From Acetobacter tropicalis (GTDB lineage Bacteria > Pseudomonadota > Alphaproteobacteria > Acetobacterales > Acetobacteraceae), in the NCBI RefSeq assembly GCF_001580915.1, contig NZ_LHZQ01000222.1, forward strand, positions 1 to 64,000: a stretch of 64,000 bases of DNA, in the 5' to 3' direction. Shown here in pieces: positions 17,637 through 26,791 of the stretch. How positions within the stretch are numbered: position 1 is the stretch's first letter; every line of letters begins with the position of its first letter. Position numbers and translations under genes: made by a program. The notes under the pieces were generated by a model. That model saw only the letters and a list, made by a program, of their open reading frames with translations, was not told where the DNA came from and made no database searches.

Positions 17637-18797
17637 TTACAGCACCAGCGCGTGCAGAAGGGCTTCTAGTCGCAGGCGGCCTTCCGGCGTAGCGCGTAGG
17701 GTTGTGGCGCTGCGTTGCAGATACCCTTCTTCAATGGCGGCGGCCAGAATGGTTGGGTCTGTGGCCTGTTCCAGTGTCAGGCCTGTGCGCGCTTCAAAGC
17801 GGGGAAGGGTCAGGCCCTCGCTTACACGTAGGCCCATCAGCAGCATTTCACGCGCACGTTCCAATGGCACGAGGGCTTCCTGAGAGGTCTGGCCGGTGCC
17901 TGTGCGTTCTACCAGATCAGCCCATGGTTCCGGGGCCCGGTGGCGGCGGGTGGCGAACAGGTCCGTGCCTTGCGTGACGCGCCCGTGTGCGCCGGGGCCA
18001 AGCCCCAGATAGTCTCCGTAGCGCCAGTATGTCAGGTTATGGCGGCTTTCACTGCCTGGCTTTGCATAATTGGAGACCTCATACCCGGCGAGCCCATGGC
18101 GGCCAGTGACGGTTGCGGTTTCCTCATATAAGGCGGCAGCCTGATCTTCATCTGGCAGGGTAAAGGCACCGGTGCGGTACAGGGCTTCAAATTTGGTGCC
18201 GGGTTCGATGGTCAGTTGGTAGAGAGAAACATGGTCCGCCACTAGTTGCAGGGCGGTATCCAGTTCAGCTTTCCAGTCTGCCAGCGATTGGCCGGGGCGG
18301 GCGTAGATCAGATCAAACGTGATGCGTGGGAACAGGGTGCGGGCTGTTTCCAGTGCGGCGAGTGCCTGCCGGGCGGAATGTTGCCGGCCCAGAAACTGGA
18401 GTGACGCATCATCCAGCGCCTGTATGCCCAGAGAAACCCGGTTGACGCCTGCCTGACGGAAGGCGCTCAGGCGGCTTGCTTCCACACTGGTGGGGTTGGC
18501 CTCCAGTGTGATTTCCATGTCCGGCAGAGGGTCAAACAGGCTGGTAGCGTCTTCTATCAGGGCCGCCACGCTCTCCGGTGCCATCAGGGATGGCGTGCCT
18601 CCGCCAAAGAAGATGGAGCCCAGCTTACGACGACCAAGGCGTGCGGCATCGTGCGCGAGTTCTGTGCGCAGCGCTTGAGCAAAGCGGGCTTCCGGCATCC
18701 TTTCCCGTACGTGTGAGTTGAAATCACAGTACGGGCACTTGGCCAGACAGAATGGCCAGTGGATGTAGAGCGCAAGGGGTTCGGTGGACTGGGTCAG
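17637..18797 (-). CDS. hemW: HemW-type radical SAM protein, probable CTG start
   Basis: HemW (formerly annotated as coproporphyrinogen dehydrogenase-like) is a heme chaperone using a [4Fe-4S] cluster. The first ATG in the frame (18698) would miss the cluster, but the frame stays open upstream and encodes [15 protein letters not shown] with the CxxxCxxC motif (Cys17, 21, 24 in the numbering used here). No ATG, GTG or TTG precedes it at a reasonable distance. The CTG at 18797-18795 gives 386 residues, overlaps the kup stop as CTGA and has AAGGTGG 4 nt upstream. FGGGTPSLM and the HemW C-terminal domain follow. The overlap implies translational coupling to kup. Gene identity is firm; the start codon is inferred. 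Confidence 0.85.
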   Translation of the reverse strand: MTQSTEPLALYIHWPFCLAKCPYCDFNSHVRERMPEARFAQALRTELAHDAARLGRRKLGSIFFGGGTPSLMAPESVAALIEDATSLFDPLPDMEITLEANPTSVEASRLSAFRQAGVNRVSLGIQALDDASLQFLGRQHSARQALAALETARTLFPRITFDLIYARPGQSLADWKAELDTALQLVADHVSLYQLTIEPGTKFEALYRTGAFTLPDEDQAAALYEETATVTGRHGLAGYEVSNYAKPGSESRHNLTYWRYGDYLGLGPGAHGRVTQGTDLFATRRHRAPEPWADLVERTGTGQTSQEALVPLERAREMLLMGLRVSEGLTLPRFEARTGLTLEQATDPTILAAAIEEGYLQRSATTLRATPEGRLRLEALLHALVL

Positions 18798-20779
18798 ATA
18801 GCCACCTTGACGCCCAACTGCACCACGCGATCAGGCGGGATGCGGAAGAACTCCATGCTGGATGTGGAATTGCGCGCCATGAACATGAACAGGGACATGC
18901 GCCAGTGGGACAGGCGCGGCACGGAAGACCGGGTGATGAGTTCGCGTGACGTGAAATAGGAGGCCTGGAGGGCGTCAAAATCCACGCCATTGGCCTTCAG
19001 ATCTTCCAGTGCCCGCGGGATATTGGGCATTTCCATAAACCCGTAACGCAGGATCACGCGGTAGATGTTGGGAGCCAGTTCTTCAACAGAAACACGGTGG
19101 CCTCGGTCTGCTTCCGGCTGATCAAGGTTCTGCACGGTCACAAACAGCACATGGTCATGCAGGATCTTGTTATGCCGCAGGTTGTGCAGCAGGCACGGGG
19201 GCACAAAGTCCGGCGTGCCTGTCATGAACACGGCCATGCCGGGCACGCGGATAATGCGGGACTGGGGCAGCCGCGCAATAAAGGAGCCCATAGGCAGACT
19301 GTCCTGCCGTTGACGGCTGACAATCAGGCCGCGTCCTTTTTTCCATGTGGTCATCATCAGGGTCAGGACACAGCCCAGCAGGACCGGCACCCAGCCACCA
19401 TCTGGAATTTTGAGCGCGTTGGCGGAAAAGAAGGTGAGGTCAAGCAGCAGGAAGCTGCCGAACACAGCGGCCACTTTGTAGCGTGACCAGTTGAAGTGGC
19501 GGCGGAAGACCACAATGGCCAGAATGGAGGTGCAAATGAAGGTGCCGGTAACAGCGATGCCGTAAGCTGAGGCCAGCGCATCAGAACTACGGAAGGCAAC
19601 CACCAGCAGCACGGCTCCCACTGCCAGAAAGCGGTTGAAGTCTGGCAGGTAGATCTGGCCTTCTTCTTCCGCATTGGTGTGGGTAATGCGCAGCCGCGGC
19701 ATATAACCAAGCTGGATCAGCTGACGGCAGATGGAGAACCCGCCAGAAATACCGGCCTGGCTGGCAATAACCGTTGCCAGTGTGGACAGCACGATCATGG
19801 GGGCCTGCATCCAGTGCGGGCACAGCAGGAAGAACGGGTTCACCAACGCTTTGGGGTCGGAAATGACCAGCGCCGCCTGCCCGAAATAGTTCAGCACCAG
19901 CATGGGCAGCACAAAAAACAGCCATGCATAACGGATGGGCGCACGGCCAAAATGCCCCATATCGGCATACAGGGCTTCCGCCCCGGTTACGCAGAGCACT
20001 ACGGAGCCCAAGGCGAGAAAGGAGAGCTTGCCGTGGTAGAATACGAACTCCAGCGCATAGGTGGGGGAAAGCGCCATAAGGACGGCAGGATGATGCAGGA
20101 TTTCCAGCAGGCCCAGAACACCCAGTGTACCAAACCAGAGCAACATGACAGGGCCAAATATGGTCCCGACCTTGCCCGTGCCAATCCACTGAACGCTGAA
20201 CAGACTTATGATGACGATAATGGCGAGCGGTATGACAAAATCATGCGCCGCCGGAACACTGACTTCCACCCCTTCAATGGCGGAGAGCACCGAGATGGCA
20301 GGAGTAATGATGCCATCCCCAAAGAACAGACAGGCCCCGATGATACCAACCAGCCCTAACGCTGTTCTGACCTTGGTGCTGGTGGCCACGCGCTGTGCCA
20401 GAGAGGTGATGGCAAGAATACCGCCCTCTCCATTATGGTCGGCCCGCATGATGAGCAGGACATATTTGACTGTCACGATGAGGATGAGCGTCCAGAAAAT
20501 CAGACTGGCGACGCCCATGATCTCCCACGGGGCAACAGAGTGATGGCCGGAGATAACTTCCACAGTGGAGCGGAAGGCGTAGAGCGGGCTGGTGCCGATA
20601 TCGCCATACACCACGCCCAGCACACCAAGAAGAGCGGCAAACCCTACGGGGGCGGCGGTATGTTGCGGTTGGTCGGCGTCAAAGTCGGTAATATGCCGTG
20701 GAGCCGCATGTGTGCCGGTATGGGGCGGTGCGGATTTACCGGGATCGGCCCCGGCGGGTGTGCTGGTTGGATCGGTCAT
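18794..20779 (-). CDS. kup: Low-affinity potassium transporter Kup
   Basis: This is an inner-membrane K+/H+ symporter of the KUP/HAK/KT family with 661 residues from ATG 20779 (GGAG upstream); a GTG at 20815 would add 12. The family core is clear: [14 protein letters not shown] near the first membrane segment, [17 protein letters not shown], and about twelve hydrophobic segments. A hydrophilic C-terminal domain of about 180 residues follows. The stop overlaps the start of hemW. The upstream gene yggS is on the same strand about 95 nt away. Confidence 0.94.
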   Translation of the reverse strand: MTDPTSTPAGADPGKSAPPHTGTHAAPRHITDFDADQPQHTAAPVGFAALLGVLGVVYGDIGTSPLYAFRSTVEVISGHHSVAPWEIMGVASLIFWTLILIVTVKYVLLIMRADHNGEGGILAITSLAQRVATSTKVRTALGLVGIIGACLFFGDGIITPAISVLSAIEGVEVSVPAAHDFVIPLAIIVIISLFSVQWIGTGKVGTIFGPVMLLWFGTLGVLGLLEILHHPAVLMALSPTYALEFVFYHGKLSFLALGSVVLCVTGAEALYADMGHFGRAPIRYAWLFFVLPMLVLNYFGQAALVISDPKALVNPFFLLCPHWMQAPMIVLSTLATVIASQAGISGGFSICRQLIQLGYMPRLRITHTNAEEEGQIYLPDFNRFLAVGAVLLVVAFRSSDALASAYGIAVTGTFICTSILAIVVFRRHFNWSRYKVAAVFGSFLLLDLTFFSANALKIPDGGWVPVLLGCVLTLMMTTWKKGRGLIVSRQRQDSLPMGSFIARLPQSRIIRVPGMAVFMTGTPDFVPPCLLHNLRHNKILHDHVLFVTVQNLDQPEADRGHRVSVEELAPNIYRVILRYGFMEMPNIPRALEDLKANGVDFDALQASYFTSRELITRSSVPRLSHWRMSLFMFMARNSTSSMEFFRIPPDRVVQLGVKVAI

Positions 20780-20874
20780 GTCAGTTCTGGCTCCACGTGG
20801 CGCGTGGGAATTCACTCCCGGCGGCTTGCATAAGGCGGGTTTCCATAAAGAAGCAAGTCATCACTGAATATCCC

Positions 20875-21558
20875 TCAGGTGGAAGCCGGGCGTGGGCCGA
20901 AGATGGCCGTCCCGACCCGGACCATTGTTGCCCCTTGCGCAATGGCCTGTGGATAATCGGCAGACATGCCCATGGAGAGCATGGGCAAGCCATGTTCCTG
21001 CGCCATGCTGCGGAGGAGTTGGAAATGGGGCGTGGGGTCTTCCTGCGCCGGGGGAATACACATTAATCCCCGCAGTTTGTTTCCAAAACGCTGGCGGCAG
21101 GTGCGGATGAACGCATCAGCGTCCTCACGCGGGACGCCGAATTTCTGGGGTTCATCGCCCGTGTTTACTTCAATCAGAAGCTCAGGCAGGCGGCCCACGA
21201 TTTCTGCCGCATGGGCCAGAGCATCAGCGAGGGCGGGGCGATCGAGGCTTTCAATCATATCTGCCAGTCGTACGGCATCTCGCGCCTTGTTGGTTTGCAG
21301 GCCCCCAATCAGATGAAGGCGCAGATCCGGGGTGGTTTGCCTCAATGGCGGAAACTTGGCAGCAGCTTCCTGCACCCGGTTTTCACCAAAAACGCGTTGC
21401 CCCGCTGCTATGGCGTCTTCAATGCTGCTGGCAGGATGAAATTTGGAAACAGCCACCAAGGTTACGGAGGCGGGGTCTCGTCCTGCATTGCGCGCGGCGG
21501 CGTCAATACTGGCGCGGACATGTTCAAGCCTGTCCGCAAGGGGGGATGATGGGGCCAT
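20875..21558 (-). CDS. YggS-family PLP-binding protein (PLPBP)
   Basis: This protein of 227 residues belongs to the single-domain alanine-racemase-fold family involved in pyridoxal phosphate homeostasis. VTLVAVSKFHPASSIEDAI carries the PLP lysine, followed by FGENRVQEA, LHLIGGLQTNKA, ELLIEVNTGDEPQKFG and LSMGMSADYPQAIAQGATMVRVGTAIFG, the usual C-terminal phosphate-binding motif. ATG 21558 (MAPSSPLADRL) is preferred over an upstream frame extension that has no family similarity. Its position before kup and hemW is probably a loose operon. Confidence 0.92.
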   Translation of the reverse strand: MAPSSPLADRLEHVRASIDAAARNAGRDPASVTLVAVSKFHPASSIEDAIAAGQRVFGENRVQEAAAKFPPLRQTTPDLRLHLIGGLQTNKARDAVRLADMIESLDRPALADALAHAAEIVGRLPELLIEVNTGDEPQKFGVPREDADAFIRTCRQRFGNKLRGLMCIPPAQEDPTPHFQLLRSMAQEHGLPMLSMGMSADYPQAIAQGATMVRVGTAIFGPRPAST

Positions 21559-21720
21559 AAAAACAAAGCTTCTCAAACAACAAGGATGAGGCCATGCACC
21601 TTCTTTCCCGCCCTCTGTAAAGCAGGCAGGAATAAGGCGCACATGTCCTCCTGTTGCCACTTTAGCCGACAATGGCCGGAAAGGGCACCCTCCCTCTCGG
21701 ATGGTGTGCCTGAGAGACTG

Positions 21721-22764
21721 TTATTGAGGTTTGGGCGTGGACTCTAGTGTGAGAATGATTTTGCCCGAATGCTCCCCATTTTCCATCTCCTGATGGGCCT
21801 TCGCCACGTCTGCAAACGGGAAGGTGGCGTAGATGATGGGGCGAATGGTGCCGTCTGCAAGCAAAGGCCAGACTTTTTCTTCTAGCTGGCGGGCAATGCG
21901 GCTTTTGGTTGTAATGTCGCGCGCCCTCAAGGTGCTGCCTGTTACAATCAGCCGTCGGGTCATGATCCGGGCAAGATCCGCTTTTTCCGCTTTGGCTCCC
22001 CCCTGCAGGGCGATGATCACCAGCTTGCCATCCACGGCAAGAGAGCGGAGATTGCGGTCCAGATAGGCTCCGCCAATCATATCCAGAATGAGGTTAACGC
22101 CTTTGCCTTTGGTTAACTCCCGCAGGCGCTCGGCAAAATCCTCTTCTTTATAGTTAATGGCGGTTGCCCCTAGCGTTTCACACAGGGCGCATTTCTCTGC
22201 CGTTCCGGCTGTCACGTAAGGAATGCCGCCAAACGCTTTGACAAGCTGGATGGCCGTCGTGCCAATTCCGCTGGAGCCACCATGGATCAGCACATTCTCT
22301 CCTTTGGTGACAGGCGTGGGCATGAAGAGGTTGGACCACACGGTAAAGAAAGTTTCAGGAAGGGCAGCCGCCTGTACGGCGGTAAGCCCTTCCGGCCATG
22401 GCAGGCATTGGCCTGCGGGCACAAGGCAATACTCCGCATAACCCCCGCCATTGGCCAGAGCGCAGACTTTGCTGCCTATGGCGGGCATGTCTTGATCGGC
22501 CAGCGCCGTGCCACAGGCGACCACTTCTCCAGCAATTTCCAGCCCCAGCCGAGGGTTTGCTCCCGGTGGTGGGGGATAAAGCCCTTTCCGCTGCATGATA
22601 TCCGGGCGGTTTATCCCTGCTGCCATCACACGCACCAGCACCTCGCCGCGTCCCGGCTGCGGGATGGGGAGGGACTCAATCTGCATGACATCCGGCGCAC
22701 CCGGTTCCGTAAAACAGACGGCTTTCATGGTGCCCGAAAGATGCGTGTTGGTTGAAGCGGTCAT
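21721..22764 (-). CDS. NAD(P)H quinone oxidoreductase, zinc-free MDR family
   Basis: The protein has 347 residues of the medium-chain dehydrogenase/reductase superfamily, quinone-oxidoreductase/PIG3 group. The N-terminal GroES-like domain contains AGINRPDIMQRKGLYPPPPG. The Rossmann domain has LIHGGSSGIGTTAIQLVKAFG (NADPH binding), then LILDMIGGAYLDRNLRSL. The catalytic zinc ligands of alcohol dehydrogenases are absent. ATG 22764 has AGTAGG upstream; a second ATG 12 codons in is possible. It probably reduces quinones or similar electrophiles. It is separated from its neighbours by more than 150 bp. Confidence 0.88.
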   Translation of the reverse strand: MTASTNTHLSGTMKAVCFTEPGAPDVMQIESLPIPQPGRGEVLVRVMAAGINRPDIMQRKGLYPPPPGANPRLGLEIAGEVVACGTALADQDMPAIGSKVCALANGGGYAEYCLVPAGQCLPWPEGLTAVQAAALPETFFTVWSNLFMPTPVTKGENVLIHGGSSGIGTTAIQLVKAFGGIPYVTAGTAEKCALCETLGATAINYKEEDFAERLRELTKGKGVNLILDMIGGAYLDRNLRSLAVDGKLVIIALQGGAKAEKADLARIMTRRLIVTGSTLRARDITTKSRIARQLEEKVWPLLADGTIRPIIYATFPFADVAKAHQEMENGEHSGKIILTLESTPKPQ

Positions 22765-22987
22765 GATATGCCTACTGGTTGATCAGAGCAGGAAGCGTAT
22801 CAAGCCTCATTTTGTTTCAAACCAAAAGAGCAGGCGGCTTCACGTCTCCGGTAGAAAGACGCCGAGATGTTCTGGGTGCTTATCAGGACGGAGTGGCGGA
22901 TATTGCTTTGTGGATGAGGAAAAATCTGTCTGGAAGATCAGAGTCTTCCCGCCGGTTAAAGGAGGGAAGGCGGCTTCTGAGCGGTGT

Positions 22988-24757
22988 TCAGGGCCTATAT
23001 TTTTCTCCCGCCAGTTCGCGGCGGGTGCGTTCCAGTTCTTCCGCATACCGGCGCAGGACATAGCGCTCGCTGAGCAGACCAAGAACCTGATGTCTGGTGT
23101 TGATCACAGCACAGGCCGGGCGACTGGTGCGTTCAAAACAGGCCAGCGCTGCAGAAAGCGATGTTTCCGGGAGAAGTGCTTCATCATCAGGGGGCACCAG
23201 ATCCATCAGTGGAGTGGTGGCTGTATAGCGGGCGGCATGGAAGGCAACATTTTCCACCAGCCCTTTATAATGCTCCTGCTCATCGCGCAGAATGATGTAA
23301 CGCGGGGTGTGAGATGGAAAGGCCTGTCGGGCGGCGCCGACGGTCTCCGTGGCCGGGAATGTGACAGCTTCCGTGCGCATCATCCGTTCGACTGTCAGGC
23401 TACGCATCCACCCCACATCCACTCCGGAGCGAATGTTCTCGCCCCGCAGATGGAAGCGCCATGTTGCGAAGGAATATCCAAACGTGCGCCGTACGGTAAT
23501 GGACGATACAATGGCCGAGACCATAACGGCACTTGTCAGTGGCAAGCTGCCGGTTGTTTCCAGTGCCAGAAAAATCATGGTCATGGGGCCACCGATGACG
23601 GCAACGGCCAGTGCGCACATACCCACCACCGCGCATACGGAAACAGGAAGAATCATGAGAGGTGAGATGATCCCCGCGAAAACAGCGCCGGTGAGCACCC
23701 CCAGATAGAGCGAAGCAAAAAAGAGGCCGCCCCGAAACCCCGAACCGATGGAGATGGCGGAAGCCAGCGCCTTCAGACCTAGCAGGCTAAGGGCGATGAG
23801 GAAGGGCGGGGTATCAATCAGCCCGGCCCGCATGGCCATGTGACCAGAGGACAGTACGGAAGGGGAGACAAGTGCCAGCAGACCCACCAGCAGACCACCT
23901 ATTGCGGGCCGTAACCAGACAGGAGCAGGCAGAGCATGCATTGCCCGCTCTGTGAGTGTGACACCCTTCATGAGGGCCACCGCGACAAGTGCGCTAACAG
24001 CTCCCAGTAAAGCAATGGGAAGATAGGCTAAGGGAGGAATCGCTGGCGGCGTTTGCACCACAATGGGGGGAAGCACCATGCCGGTAAGATGCACCATACC
24101 AATGGCGACAACTGCGGCGAGCGCTACCGGAGCCAGCGCCGTAAAGGTGTAGGAGCCGATAATCAGTTCAAACGCATAGAAGGCCCCAGCCAGAGGGGCG
24201 TCAAACGCTGCGCCAATGGCTCCTGCTGCCCCACACCCTACCAGAAGGCGCACATCCGCCCGGTGCATACGTAACTGGCGACCAATGCGGGACCCGAAGG
24301 CGGCCCCAAGCTGACTGAACCCGGCCTCCAGCCCCAGAGAGGCCCCGCAGCCATTGGAGAGCACCGTCTGTCCGGCCACAATCAGACTATCACGCAAGGA
24401 CATGCGGCCTCCGTGCAGAGCGTTGGCTTCTACCGGGTCAACGGGCCTGAACCGTGTTTTGCGCGCCAATATATATCCTGCCAGCCCCAACAGCAGGCCG
24501 CCCAGACTTGGCACCAGAAGCGCACGGGCAGGCATGACAGAAGATAGCCCGGAAAGGCGACCGGACCCCGGTGCCAGCAGATGATGTGCCACAAAGGTTG
24601 CGGCTGTCATGAGGCTGACGGTTGCCCCCGCCAGAAGGCCGACAATGGCCGCGAGGGCGACCAGCCACAGGGTATCCGTGCGTACAAGAGCCCTGACCGC
24701 TGCCAGAAAACCGGGCACGGTCGCATGGGTGCGTATGTGGCCCAGAAAGCCCGTCAT
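22988..24757 (-). CDS. ClC-family anion channel/antiporter with CBS domains
   Basis: This inner-membrane protein has 589 residues: a ClC membrane domain (about 1-430) followed by a pair of CBS domains (about 440-575: MRSLTVERMMRTEAVTFP, then LERTSRPACAVINTRHQVLGLLSERYVLRR). Conserved ClC features include the GLEAG stretch carrying the gating Glu, FDAPLAGAFYAFE and SGFRGGLFFASLYLG. The selectivity-filter motifs differ from the canonical GxEGP and GxFxP, since GLEAG lacks the Pro and GGLFFAS lacks its Pro, so anion selectivity may differ. The CBS pair suggests nucleotide regulation. It could contribute to acid resistance, which is an inference from the family. Confidence 0.87.
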   Translation of the reverse strand: MTGFLGHIRTHATVPGFLAAVRALVRTDTLWLVALAAIVGLLAGATVSLMTAATFVAHHLLAPGSGRLSGLSSVMPARALLVPSLGGLLLGLAGYILARKTRFRPVDPVEANALHGGRMSLRDSLIVAGQTVLSNGCGASLGLEAGFSQLGAAFGSRIGRQLRMHRADVRLLVGCGAAGAIGAAFDAPLAGAFYAFELIIGSYTFTALAPVALAAVVAIGMVHLTGMVLPPIVVQTPPAIPPLAYLPIALLGAVSALVAVALMKGVTLTERAMHALPAPVWLRPAIGGLLVGLLALVSPSVLSSGHMAMRAGLIDTPPFLIALSLLGLKALASAISIGSGFRGGLFFASLYLGVLTGAVFAGIISPLMILPVSVCAVVGMCALAVAVIGGPMTMIFLALETTGSLPLTSAVMVSAIVSSITVRRTFGYSFATWRFHLRGENIRSGVDVGWMRSLTVERMMRTEAVTFPATETVGAARQAFPSHTPRYIILRDEQEHYKGLVENVAFHAARYTATTPLMDLVPPDDEALLPETSLSAALACFERTSRPACAVINTRHQVLGLLSERYVLRRYAEELERTRRELAGEKYRP

Positions 24758-24968
24758 GGTTGCGGCAGGACTGGCTGGAGAAGATCCATCCGTTGTGTCA
24801 CGTGGCAGACGGTGCCTGTTTCGGGCCAGCGGGGCAAAGGTTTTTTGCGCATGCTGGCCTGATAGCGCGAGATAGGAGGGAAATTCAGTTATATTTTAAA
24901 AATATTCTGGTTTTTCGTCTTTCCCGCTCTTTAGCGCGAAGGGGCTGAGAGGCAGGAGCCGTGCTGTT

Positions 24969-26033
24969 TCAGGGGGTACGGGCTGGGGGCTGAGCGGCCA
25001 GAATGCGCGTGATGTCTTCTTCGGTCAGGGCATAGTGGAAAAAGGAGTGATAGAAAGTCCGCACGTCCTGCCGCATATCCAGATCTGCAAATTCTGCCGG
25101 GTGGAACAGTTTGGCGGCCCATTCTAGCTGGAGCAGTTCCTCACAGCCGTAGCGATCCCACGGAAAGACTCCTTGAGGGTTACGGGCCCATTTCCTCTGC
25201 TGGAATGCAGGCAGGAAACGAAGCGGGGAGGAGGGGTCAACTTCTCCGGCTGTGGCCCCCAGAATAATAATATCCGGGTTCCATGTAGCAATCTGCTCAA
25301 ACGTGGTGGGGCGATGATTACCGGAGACAGTAGCGGCGTTTTCTCCTCCGGCTGTTTTGATCCATGTATCAATCATGGTGTTTTGCCCGTCTATCTGGAG
25401 CGGATTCAGGGCGGCAATGTGCAACACCCGTGGGCGAGCCGAGGCTGGGAGACGGCTTACACGGCTTTGCAGCAGACTGGTGAGAGTGTCCATTTTCTGC
25501 CGATATGCGCGAGCTACATCATGGGCATGGGATGTGCTGAGCGCATCCGCTGTCATGTCGATTGACTGAAGCATCTGCGGGACAGTGGTGTATTGCGCAT
25601 GCAGTGTTGGCAGGCCGAGCTTGCGGAGCGCATCCGCCTGCCCCCGCTGGGGCACAATGACCAGATCAATATGCCGGGCAAGAAGATCTTCAGGATTGAC
25701 TGTCTCTGCATGGACGCCTGTTTCCGCTTTCAGGAGCACAGGGGCGATCTTGAACAGCCATGGGCGGTCAGCGGGTTTTTCCGCCGTAACCCGGATTTTG
25801 TCTGCCGCCCCCAGCATGACAAGAATCTCATTATGCGCAAACCAGAGATCAGCAATAAAGGCAGGGGTATCCTTGATCTCCACAGGGGTGCCGCTCATAT
25901 CCACAACAGTTCGAGCCTGTGCTGTCAGGCTGAGTGAAGGGAAAAGGAGAGCGGTAGCCAATGCCGTGCCAAACAGGCCAGCCAGAAGAAAAGAGCGGCG
26001 GTTTTTGGAGCGTGAAAGCTTAAGCGCGCGCAT
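24969..26033 (-). CDS. Periplasmic metal/siderophore-type substrate-binding protein (orphan)
   Basis: The protein has 354 residues from ATG 26033. The N-terminus (KNRRSFLLAGLFGTALATALLF) resembles a Tat signal with twin Arg and ends near AQA. The rest is the helical-backbone periplasmic binding fold (PF01497): VVDMSGTPVEIKDTPAFIADLW, then NPEDLLARHIDLVIVP, then TTFEQIATWNPDIIILGA. The family binds ferric siderophores, heme, cobalamin or metals for an ABC importer. No permease or ATPase gene is next to it, so its partners are elsewhere or it is a sensor. An in-frame upstream extension lacks similarity and was not used. Confidence 0.85.
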   Translation of the reverse strand: MRALKLSRSKNRRSFLLAGLFGTALATALLFPSLSLTAQARTVVDMSGTPVEIKDTPAFIADLWFAHNEILVMLGAADKIRVTAEKPADRPWLFKIAPVLLKAETGVHAETVNPEDLLARHIDLVIVPQRGQADALRKLGLPTLHAQYTTVPQMLQSIDMTADALSTSHAHDVARAYRQKMDTLTSLLQSRVSRLPASARPRVLHIAALNPLQIDGQNTMIDTWIKTAGGENAATVSGNHRPTTFEQIATWNPDIIILGATAGEVDPSSPLRFLPAFQQRKWARNPQGVFPWDRYGCEELLQLEWAAKLFHPAEFADLDMRQDVRTFYHSFFHYALTEEDITRILAAQPPARTP

Positions 26034-26138
26034 GCGGACCTCAATGGAACTTGAGTATATACCATAGAATATGGATAGGCGGGACGCAATGCGCGGCAAC
26101 AGGCCTTTCAGAGAACGAGGCAAAGAGAAAAGAAAGCC

Positions 26139-26378
26139 ATGCGCCAACACAAAGTGATGCTGGGAGATAAGGTCCTTTATCAGGCGGCGCAGCTTTCTCA
26201 TGCAAAACGGTTTGCAGAAGCCCGTCAGGCGGAGGGGGTTGCCTGTTACGTGGTACCGGATACCACACCCGGCAGACCGCGGAATGTGCGTATCAATTCG
26301 TTGACAGGGCAACCATATAAAAAGTCAGTTAGTTGTAAAGACACGGTTGCGCGGCGTCATGCAACAGAGCTGGGCTAA
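26139..26378 (+). CDS. Small hypothetical protein (79 residues)
   Basis: A frame of 79 codons starts at ATG 26139 and is divergent from the binding-protein gene. The first 50 residues have a convincing amino-acid composition (LYQAAQLSHAKRFAEARQAEG, then VACYVVPDTT) with helix then strand character. The last 25 are basic and less protein-like. The ribosome binding site is weak (AGAAAG). No family is recognised, no signal or membrane segment is seen, and the gene may be spurious. Confidence 0.35.
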   Translation: MRQHKVMLGDKVLYQAAQLSHAKRFAEARQAEGVACYVVPDTTPGRPRNVRINSLTGQPYKKSVSCKDTVARRHATELG

Positions 26379-26531
26379 GTATAGGCTGCGTGCTCCATCG
26401 CCAAGACCCAGAGATGCACGGAGCCGTCTTTTCCTTCTACGGTGGGCTGGGCATACTCTTTGGACCGCTTTTGCGGTGTGACACGGCTTCTGAAACAAGA
26501 AGCGGAACAGAGCAGAGACCGAGGCAACGCC

Positions 26532-26759
26532 ATGGGCCATAATTACGCAAAACCGCTGACATCTGGCCAGAAGATAGAACGGCTTCTGGTCCGTATTCCA
26601 CCATCATGGGTGATCAAGCTGGAGCGTCAGACAGGGACGGCGGCATGGCGAGCCCTTACTCATGCGCCGGATACGGATGGCGCATGGAGTGATGAGCATA
26701 TGGACCCCGCCGATGCCCTGGAAGACACCTGGCGGCGTAACCGAACAGTGATGGTGTAA
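26532..26759 (+). CDS. Small hypothetical protein (75 residues)
   Basis: ATG 26532 follows GAGG at good spacing and opens a 75-residue frame (MGHNYAKPLTSGQKIERLL). It contains a helical KIERLLVRIPPSWVIKLERQ segment and an acidic C-terminal half (AWSDEHMDPADALEDTWRRN). A hairpin terminator overlaps its stop. The clear Shine-Dalgarno and terminator make it a credible gene. No family is recognised. It is probably cytoplasmic and convergent with the pentose-phosphate operon. Confidence 0.6.
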   Translation: MGHNYAKPLTSGQKIERLLVRIPPSWVIKLERQTGTAAWRALTHAPDTDGAWSDEHMDPADALEDTWRRNRTVMV

Positions 26760-26784
26760 GGCTGTCAGTCAGCCTTACTTCTTT
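26758..26784 (+). terminator. Terminator of the 75-residue gene
   Basis: AAGGCTG (26758-26764) pairs perfectly with CAGCCTT (26770-26776) across a 5-nt loop and is followed by ACTTCTTTT. The stem includes the stop codon of the small gene and lies close to the end of rpiA-gntK on the other strand. Confidence 0.65.
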
Positions 26785-26791
26785 TAAAGTT

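Noticed and set aside
22595-23665. A 356-codon plus-strand frame across the quinone oxidoreductase start and the ClC gene
   Set aside because: It crosses the ends of two solid minus-strand genes and an intergenic gap and has a low-complexity, His/Cys-rich translation.
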